Positions 58,488-64,000 of a DNA stretch of 64,000 nucleotides are shown piece by piece. Source of the stretch: Prosthecomicrobium pneumaticum (GTDB lineage Bacteria; Pseudomonadota; Alphaproteobacteria; Rhizobiales; Kaistiaceae). The stretch spans positions 124,001 through 188,000 of the forward strand of contig NZ_JACHOO010000002.1 of assembly GCF_014199915.1 (NCBI RefSeq). Direction: 5' to 3'. A program made the translations under genes and the position numbers. Position 1 is the first letter of the stretch; every line of letters begins with the position of its first letter. The notes beneath the pieces are model-generated. The model saw only the letters and a program-made list of their open reading frames with translations. It was not told where the DNA came from and did not search any database.

Positions 58488-59290
58488 TCGCCGGGCAGAG
58501 CCGCGGGCGCGGCCTCCTCTGGGACGCCTTCACGGTGCTCGTCATCCTCGCCGTGCTCTCGCCGATCGCCGTGCTGATCTTCTCCGCCTTCAATGACGGC
58601 CGGGCCTTCCGCTTTCCCCCGCAGGCCTATTCGCTGCGCTGGTTCGAGGCGGCCTTCGCGAGCGCGGAATACCGCTCCTCGCTCGCCAGCAGCACGCTGA
58701 TCGGCATGATCGCCGCGGCGCTCTCGGTAGTCATCGGCACCATGGCGGCGCTGCCGCTCGCGCGCGGCGCCGTGCGCCGCCGTCGCGCGATCGAGCTCCT
58801 GCTCCTCGCGCCGCTCACCCTGCCGCTCATCGTCTGGTCGATCGCGCTCCTGCAGATCTACGCCTTTCTCGGCATCAACGGCTCGCTCGGCGGGCTCGTG
58901 CTCGCGCACGCGACGATCACGCTGCCCTATACGGTGCGGATCATGATCGCCGCCTTCGCGGGCATCGACCCGCATCTCGACGCGGCGGCGCGCAGCCTCG
59001 GCGCACCGCCCTTCACGGCCTTTCGCCGCGTGACGCTGCCGATCGTGCTGCCCGGCCTGCTGACGAGCGCGGCCTTCTCCTTCCTCGTCTCCTTCAACGA
59101 CGTGATCGTCTCCACCTTCATCGCCGGATCGCGCTGGATCACCTTCCCGGTGCGGCTCTATTCGCAGCTGCGCAGCCAGGGCGTCGACCCGATTACGCTG
59201 GCCATCGGCGCGATGATCGTCGGCGCCATCCTCCTCGCCGTGCTCGTCGGCGAGCTCATCTCCAAACGCTGGAAGCGGACCCGCGCATGA
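58484..59290 (+). CDS. PotC-like ABC transporter permease
   Basis: The 268-residue membrane protein has the PotC N-terminus (VILAVLSPIAVLIFSAFNDGR) and EAA loop DAAARSLGAPPFTAFRRVTLP, followed by LVSFNDVIVSTFIAG. It begins at GTG 58484 inside the previous stop. Its own stop overlaps the phosphorylase-like gene (ATGA), so an enzyme gene is inserted between permeases and ATPase in this operon. Confidence 0.92.
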   Translation: MIAGQSRGRGLLWDAFTVLVILAVLSPIAVLIFSAFNDGRAFRFPPQAYSLRWFEAAFASAEYRSSLASSTLIGMIAAALSVVIGTMAALPLARGAVRRRRAIELLLLAPLTLPLIVWSIALLQIYAFLGINGSLGGLVLAHATITLPYTVRIMIAAFAGIDPHLDAAARSLGAPPFTAFRRVTLPIVLPGLLTSAAFSFLVSFNDVIVSTFIAGSRWITFPVRLYSQLRSQGVDPITLAIGAMIVGAILLAVLVGELISKRWKRTRA

Positions 59291-60120
59291 TCGAGGACTA
59301 TCCCTACCGCGCCACCATGCCGAAATTCGAGAGCGACGGCGTGCCCTCGCTCACCCGATTCCGGCGCGAGACCGTCGCCCGCTATGTCGTGCTCGCGGTG
59401 CGCGACCCGCTCTGCATCTCGCCGGACGGCATGGAGGGCGATATCGGCTCCTTCCTCGATGCGCCCGAGATCGTCGCCCAGACCGGGCTCTTCACCACCG
59501 TCACCGGGACGTGGCGCAGCGTGCCGATCAGCGTCGTCTCGGGCGGCAGCGGCTCGCCCGAGGCCGAGCTCGCGCTGATGGACCTCTTCAACTTCACAGA
59601 CGCCGACGCCGTGCTCAGGATCGGCGGCTGCGGCGCCTGGAGCGAAAAGGTCCGGGTCGGCGATCTCGTCATCTCGGCCGGCGCGGTGCGCGACGAGGGC
59701 ATGACGAAGGCGCATGTCCGGGCCGAGTATCCGGCCGTCGCCGACCACCGTCTCGTCGGCCTGCTCGCCGCGGCGGCCGCCGATGCCGGCGCGCCGCATC
59801 ATGTCGGCATCACCCGTTCGGGCGACAGCGAATATACCGGCTGGGGCCGGCCGGGGCCGGGAGGCTATCTGCAGCGCGAGCACACCGAGATCATCGACTA
59901 TTGGCGCCGCGCCGGCATCCTCAACACCGACCGCGAGACCGCCGCCGTGCTCACCCTCTCCCGGCTCTACGGCCGGCGCGGCGGCTCGATCTGCTCGGTC
60001 GGCGACAATGTCGTCACCGGCGAGCCGCATCGCTCCGGTGCCGGCCATGCGGAGGCGATCCGGGTCGGGCTCGAGGCGCTCGCCCGGCTCGCCGAGGCGG
60101 ATGCGCGAGAGGGACGATGA
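59287..60120 (+). CDS. Nucleoside phosphorylase family protein
   Basis: The 277-residue protein resembles uridine/purine nucleoside phosphorylases (PNP_UDP_1). RIGGCGAWSEKVRVGDLVIS matches the family block around the phosphate and sugar site. SGGSGSPEAELALMDLF precedes it, and the C-terminal SVGDNVVTGEPH is near the base-binding region. It would split an N-glycoside with phosphate to give sugar 1-phosphate and base. Its place inside an ABC transporter operon, with four-base overlaps both sides, is strong evidence that the imported solute is its substrate. The base is not known. Confidence 0.88.
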   Translation: MIEDYPYRATMPKFESDGVPSLTRFRRETVARYVVLAVRDPLCISPDGMEGDIGSFLDAPEIVAQTGLFTTVTGTWRSVPISVVSGGSGSPEAELALMDLFNFTDADAVLRIGGCGAWSEKVRVGDLVISAGAVRDEGMTKAHVRAEYPAVADHRLVGLLAAAAADAGAPHHVGITRSGDSEYTGWGRPGPGGYLQREHTEIIDYWRRAGILNTDRETAAVLTLSRLYGRRGGSICSVGDNVVTGEPHRSGAGHAEAIRVGLEALARLAEADAREGR

Positions 60121-61205
60121 GCGACACGCCGCATCTCGCGATCGAGGGCGTCGCGAAGCGTTATCGCGGCACGCCGGCGCTCGCCGACATCGCGCTCGCC
60201 ATCCGGCGCGGCGAGTTTCTCGCTCTGCTCGGGCCGTCGGGCTGCGGCAAGTCCACCCTGCTGCGCATCCTCGCCGGTCTGCTCGCCGCGGATGAGGGCC
60301 GGGTGACGCTCGACGGCGCCGACGTCACCGCGATGCCGCCCTGGCGGCGCGACATCGGCCTCGTCTTCCAGAACTATGCGCTCTTCCCGCACATGACGGT
60401 GCGCGGCAATGTCCGCTTCGGCCTCGAGATGCGCAAGATCGACCGCGCCACGGCCGACCGCATGGTCGACGAGGCGCTCGACACCGTGCGGCTCGGCGGC
60501 CTCGCCGAGCGGCGGCCGGCGGAGCTCTCCGGCGGCCAGCAGCAGCGCGTCGCGATCGCCCGCGCCATCGCGATCAAGCCGCGGCTGCTGTTGCTCGACG
60601 AGCCGCTCTCCAATCTCGATGCGGTGCTGCGGACGAGCGTGCGGGTGGAACTGCGCGAACTGCACGAGCGGACCGGCCTCACCACCATCATGGTGACGCA
60701 CGATCAGGCCGAGGCGCTCACCCTCGCCGACCGGGTGGCCGTCATGTCGGCCGGCCGCGTGCTGCAGCACGGCACGCCGCGGGACGTCTACGAGACGCCG
60801 GCGACGGCCTTCGTCGCGACCTTCGTCGGCAGCCCGCCGGCGAGCCTCCTGCGCATCACGGTCGCCGCCGATGGCGGCCTGCGCCTCGGCGAACAGCCCT
60901 GGACGGCGCCCGCCGGCTTCGTCGCGGCCTGCGGCGGGGCGAAGCGCCGGCAGGTCGATCTCGCGCTGCGGCCGGAGCGGCTGCGGCTCGGTGCTCCCGA
61001 CGCGCCGGGCGCGCTGCCGGCCGAGATCCGGGCGGTCGAATATCTCGGCAGCGACCGCATCGTGCATGTCGAGGCGGCCGGCCAGCGCCTGCTCGTCCGC
61101 GTCGACGGTGCCGTCGACCTCGGCGGCGGATCGGTCGGCGTGCTCCTGCCCGAGGGGCCGCCGCTCCTCTTCGACGCCGAGACCGGCGCGAGGCTTCCGG
61201 CATGA
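60117..61205 (+). CDS. PotA-like ABC transporter ATP-binding protein
   Basis: The 362-residue ATPase has Walker A GPSGCGKST, Q-loop VFQNYALFPHMTV, signature LSGGQQQR and Walker B LLLDEPLSNLD, then the TOBE regulatory C-domain (LRPERLRLG, EYLGSDRIVHVEAAG). It energises the PotB/C-like permeases. The ATG at 60117 overlaps the phosphorylase stop; a longer frame from 59511 is an artefact. Confidence 0.94.
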   Translation: MSDTPHLAIEGVAKRYRGTPALADIALAIRRGEFLALLGPSGCGKSTLLRILAGLLAADEGRVTLDGADVTAMPPWRRDIGLVFQNYALFPHMTVRGNVRFGLEMRKIDRATADRMVDEALDTVRLGGLAERRPAELSGGQQQRVAIARAIAIKPRLLLLDEPLSNLDAVLRTSVRVELRELHERTGLTTIMVTHDQAEALTLADRVAVMSAGRVLQHGTPRDVYETPATAFVATFVGSPPASLLRITVAADGGLRLGEQPWTAPAGFVAACGGAKRRQVDLALRPERLRLGAPDAPGALPAEIRAVEYLGSDRIVHVEAAGQRLLVRVDGAVDLGGGSVGVLLPEGPPLLFDAETGARLPA

Positions 61206-62131
61206 CCGGCCGCGTCCATGTGCTCGGCACGGTGGTGCTCGACCGGGTCTATGAGGTCGACCGGCTGCCCGGCCATGACGAGAAGGCCTTCGCCACCGCG
61301 AGCCGCGAGGTGCTCGGCGGCCCGGCGAGCCATGTCGCCTCGGCCGTCGCCCGCTTCGGCCGGCCGGTCGCGCTCGCCACCGTGCTCGGGACGGACCCCG
61401 CCGGCGACGCCCTCGTCGCCGAACTGTCGGCGCGCGGCATCGACACGGGGGCGATCCTGCGCGACCCGCGGGCGAAGACCGGCACGACGGTGGTGATCGT
61501 CGACCACACGGGCGAGAAGGCGATCGTCATCGATCCGATCGCCGAGCCTGTGCTCGCCGGGCTCGGCCGCGGCCTCACCTTCGCGGCGGGCGACGTGCTC
61601 GCCACCCAGCTCTTCCATCCGGCCGCCGTCTCGGCCGCAGCGGAGCGGGCGCGGCAAGCCGGCGCGGCGGCGCTGCTCGACCTCGAAAGGCCGGAGATCG
61701 AGCGTTTCGGCTTCGATGCGGCCCTCGCGGCGGCGAAGGATTGCGCGGTGATCTGCACCAATGCGCAGGTGCTTTCGGCGGAGGCGGGTTCGACGGCGAT
61801 CGCCGCCGCGGCCGATCTCGCCGCCCGCCTCGCCGAAGGCCGGCTCGGCGCCTGCGTGACGCTCGGCGCAGCCGGGGCGGTGATCTCTGCGGGCGGGGCG
61901 GCGCGTCACGTGCCGGCGCTCGCGGTCGCCCCGCGCGACACCACCGGCGCCGGCGACACCTTCCTCGCCGGCCTCGCCTGCGCGCTCTCGGACGGCCTCC
62001 GCCTCGACGCCGCTGCGCCGCTCGCCGCCGCGGCGGCCGGCCTCTTCCTCGCCGGCTCGCCGGCCGGCTGGGCGGCCGTCCGCGCCGCGGCCACGACGCT
62101 CGTACCCCGCCCTCTGGAGACCGCCCGATGA
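61202..62131 (+). CDS. PfkB family carbohydrate/nucleoside kinase
   Basis: The 309-residue kinase is of the ribokinase family: VLGTVVLDRVYEVDRLPG and LGGPASHVASAVARFG at the start, GTTVVIVDHTGEKAIVI, and the C-terminal PfkB signature DTTGAGDTFLAGLA with the catalytic Asp. It probably phosphorylates the sugar or nucleoside released inside the cell. Four-base overlaps with both neighbours place it in the operon. Confidence 0.92.
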   Translation: MTGRVHVLGTVVLDRVYEVDRLPGHDEKAFATASREVLGGPASHVASAVARFGRPVALATVLGTDPAGDALVAELSARGIDTGAILRDPRAKTGTTVVIVDHTGEKAIVIDPIAEPVLAGLGRGLTFAAGDVLATQLFHPAAVSAAAERARQAGAAALLDLERPEIERFGFDAALAAAKDCAVICTNAQVLSAEAGSTAIAAAADLAARLAEGRLGACVTLGAAGAVISAGGAARHVPALAVAPRDTTGAGDTFLAGLACALSDGLRLDAAAPLAAAAAGLFLAGSPAGWAAVRAAATTLVPRPLETAR

Positions 62132-63165
62132 TGCTTCCCGACACCGACCGGATCCGCGCCGTGCTGGCTGCGGCTTGCGTCGGCGATGCGCTCGGTGCGG
62201 CGACAGAGGGGATGAGCGCGGCCGAGATCCGCAGCGTCTTCGGCGGAAGGGTGACGGCGCTGACGCCGCCGCCCGAGAAGGCGCCCTTCGCCCGCGGCCT
62301 GACGCCGGGCCGGCTGACCGACGACGCGACGCAGATGCTCGCCATGGCGGAGATCCTGATCGAGACGGGCGGCGCCCCCGAGCCGTCCGACGCGGTGCGC
62401 GGCCTGCTCGCCTGGGCGGGCGATGAGGAGACCTTCGCCCGCTTCGCCGGCCCGACGACACGGATCGCCGTCGAGGCGCTGAAGCGCGGCGCGCCGGCCG
62501 CCTCGGTCGCCGACCCCGGCGTCTATTCCTGCGTCTTCGGGACCTCGAACGGCGCCGCGATGCGGGCGCCCGTCGCCGGCGCGGTGCGGCCCGGCGATCC
62601 GGAGGGCGCGGCGGAGATCGCCGCCCTCCTCGCCGCACCCACCCACGACACCCAGATCGCCTTCGCCGGCGCCGGCGCGATCGCCGCGGCGGTGGCGCAC
62701 GGGCTCGGCGGCGGCGCGCCCGCCGGGATGATCGGCGCGGCGCTCGAAGGCGCCGCGGCCGGCGAGCGGATCGCCGCCCTGCGCGGCCGCGTCGTCGGCG
62801 GACCGAGCCTCGCCCGGCGGATCGCCCTCGCCGCCGAGATCGGCGCGCGGTTCCCGGGCGATGCCGAGACCGCGATGGCCGAACTGGAAGCCGTGATCGG
62901 CAATGGTGTCGCGATGGCGGAGGCGGTGCCGACCGCGCTCGGCCTCGTCGTCGCCGCCGGCTTCTCGCCCTGGGCCGCGCTCGTCGCGGCCGTGAACGGC
63001 GGCAATGACAGCGACACGATCGCCATGCTCGCCGGCGCCGTCGCCGCCGCCTATGGCGCGGACGATCTGCCCGAAGAGATCGTCCGCGACATCGAGCGGG
63101 TCAACGCGCTCGACCTGCGGGACACCGCGGCGCGCCTCGCCGAGGCGGCGCGAGGGAGGAATTGA
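62128..63165 (+). CDS. ADP-ribosylglycohydrolase family protein
   Basis: The 345-residue protein is a DraG/ARH-type fold with its metal-binding motifs intact: AACVGDALGAATEGM at the start, GRLTDDATQMLAMAEIL (TDD near residue 65) and the C-terminal GGNDSDTIAMLAGAVAAA. The family removes ADP-ribose from proteins or cleaves small N- or O-ribosyl bonds. In this operon a role on an N-ribosyl metabolite rather than protein ADP-ribose is plausible. GGAG lies 10 bases before the ATG, which overlaps the kinase stop. Confidence 0.92.
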   Translation: MMLPDTDRIRAVLAAACVGDALGAATEGMSAAEIRSVFGGRVTALTPPPEKAPFARGLTPGRLTDDATQMLAMAEILIETGGAPEPSDAVRGLLAWAGDEETFARFAGPTTRIAVEALKRGAPAASVADPGVYSCVFGTSNGAAMRAPVAGAVRPGDPEGAAEIAALLAAPTHDTQIAFAGAGAIAAAVAHGLGGGAPAGMIGAALEGAAAGERIAALRGRVVGGPSLARRIALAAEIGARFPGDAETAMAELEAVIGNGVAMAEAVPTALGLVVAAGFSPWAALVAAVNGGNDSDTIAMLAGAVAAAYGADDLPEEIVRDIERVNALDLRDTAARLAEAARGRN

Positions 63166-63167
63166 GA

Positions 63168-63995
63168 ATGCCGAAGAGCCGCTACTGGATCGAACTGTCG
63201 ACCCGCGACATCGCCGCCCTGCCGCCCGACACGATCGCCATCCTGCCGGTCGCCGCCGTGGAGCAGCACGGCCCGCACATGCCGCTCGGCACCGACACGC
63301 TGATCAATCGCGGCATCATCGCCCGCGCGCTCGAGCAGCTCGCGCCCGATCTCTCGGTGCTCGTCCTGCCCGAGCAGGCGGTCGGCACCTCGTCGGAACA
63401 CCTCTCCTATCCGGGCACGCTGTCGCATGCGCCCTCGGCGCTGATCGGCATCTGGACCACGGTGCTCGAAGGCGCGGCGCGCGCCGGCATCGGCAAGCTG
63501 TTGATCTTCAACAGCCATGGCGGCCAGGTCGGGCTCCTCCAGCCGGTCGCGCTCGACATCCGCCGCCGCCTCGGCATGCTCTGCGCCTATGCGAGCTGGT
63601 TCGACGCCGGCTATCCGCCCGGCCTGTTCTCGCCCGAGGAGGAGGCTTACGGCATCCATGGCGGCGCGATCGAGACGGCGATGATGCTGCATCTGCGGCC
63701 CGAGCTGGTCGACCGCGCGGCGCTCGCCGATTTTCCGTCGCGGGCGCTCGATTTTCGCACCGCCTTCTCCGAGCTGCAGGCCGATCCCGGCAATGGACGG
63801 CTCGGCGGCTTCGGCTGGATGGCGCAGGATCTCAACCGCTACGGCGTCAGCGGCGACGCCTCCGCCGCGACACCGGAGGCGGGCCGGCGCCTGGTCGAGC
63901 ACGCGGCCGAGAAGCTCGCCACGCTGCTCTCCGAGATCGCCGGCATCGGCGCCGACTTCCTCGTCGCGGACACCTTCCTCTCGGATGGAGACTGA
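63168..63995 (+). CDS. Creatininase family amidohydrolase
   Basis: The 275-residue protein has the family's metal-site residues E32, H34 and D43 (EQHGPHMPLGTD), H117 (FNSHGGQ) and H164/E169 (IHGGAIET). Members hydrolyse cyclic or formyl amides, as in creatininase and FAPy nucleotide deformylases. It follows the glycohydrolase gene by two bases, with GAGGGAGGA before the ATG at 63168; an in-frame TTG two codons earlier is less likely. As the last gene in the window it may open a released heterocycle. The operon may continue past the window edge. Confidence 0.92.
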   Translation: MPKSRYWIELSTRDIAALPPDTIAILPVAAVEQHGPHMPLGTDTLINRGIIARALEQLAPDLSVLVLPEQAVGTSSEHLSYPGTLSHAPSALIGIWTTVLEGAARAGIGKLLIFNSHGGQVGLLQPVALDIRRRLGMLCAYASWFDAGYPPGLFSPEEEAYGIHGGAIETAMMLHLRPELVDRAALADFPSRALDFRTAFSELQADPGNGRLGGFGWMAQDLNRYGVSGDASAATPEAGRRLVEHAAEKLATLLSEIAGIGADFLVADTFLSDGD

Positions 63996-64000
63996 GCCCT

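Overview
The window is chromosomal DNA of very high G+C content with tightly packed genes, short overlapping operons and many GTG/TTG starts. The inositol/rhizopine-type genes, the conserved hemW-rdgB-rph / hrcA neighbourhood, the uppP-GST-queG block, the abundance of solute-binding-protein ABC importers and the style of the intergenic palindromic repeats all suggest an alphaproteobacterium, most likely of the Hyphomicrobiales (Rhizobiales). This placement is inferred from gene content, not from a computed tree. I see no transposase, prophage, CRISPR array, rRNA or tRNA.

Layout. 0-1.5 kb: end of an inositol operon (iolE 3' part, iolB). 1.6-3.5 kb: an exported propeller-like protein with an autotransporter-type beta-barrel. 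3.9-9.7 kb: a FadR-type regulator, gyrB, a DUF1993 protein, a YgjP-like metallopeptidase and a small membrane protein. 9.8-14.6 kb: LOG-family protein, uppP, then GST-queG-YeeZ-like in a coupled operon. 14.8-18.9 kb: a LacI regulator facing a MocD/MocE/MocF-like oxygenase system, with two matching operator-like palindromes between them. 18.9-20.3 kb: a tandem array of about 325-bp units built from palindromic repeats. 20.3-30.3 kb: Gfo/Idh/MocA dehydrogenase, gamma-glutamyltransferase-like enzyme, SnoaL-like protein, an atypical SDR, hemW-rdgB-rph, hrcA, a LysE exporter and an MFS transporter. 30.9-33.7 kb: a CUT2-type sugar ABC importer. 33.9-35.7 kb: a 2H-phosphoesterase-like protein and an NDUFA9-like protein.

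35.9-47.9 kb is a coherent divergent catabolic locus. One arm is a six-gene overlapping operon: peptide-type ABC permeases and ATPases, a DUF1537 four-carbon acid-sugar kinase and a GntR regulator. The other arm is pdxA2, a DapA-family aldolase/lyase, a solute-binding protein and an MGH1-like glycoside hydrolase. Kinase plus PdxA2 is the known core for turning 4-phospho-D-threonate/erythronate-type acids into dihydroxyacetone phosphate. 47.9-50.2 kb: AraC regulator and divergent MFS exporter. 50.6-51.5 kb: a second tandem repeat array.

51.5-64 kb is the least familiar region: an ATZ/TRZ-type amidohydrolase divergent from a LysR regulator, then a same-strand series of acyl-CoA synthetase, PotD-like binding protein, two permeases, a nucleoside-phosphorylase-like protein, PotA-like ATPase, PfkB kinase, ADP-ribosylglycohydrolase-family protein and creatininase-family hydrolase. 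Most are joined by 4-base overlaps. It reads as a catabolic operon for an imported nucleoside-like or other N-glycoside; the substrate cannot be named from sequence.

Two families of palindromic intergenic repeats punctuate the window. Three clusters lie inside operons: between a binding-protein gene and its permease (two cases), and between the Rieske ferredoxin and its reductase.
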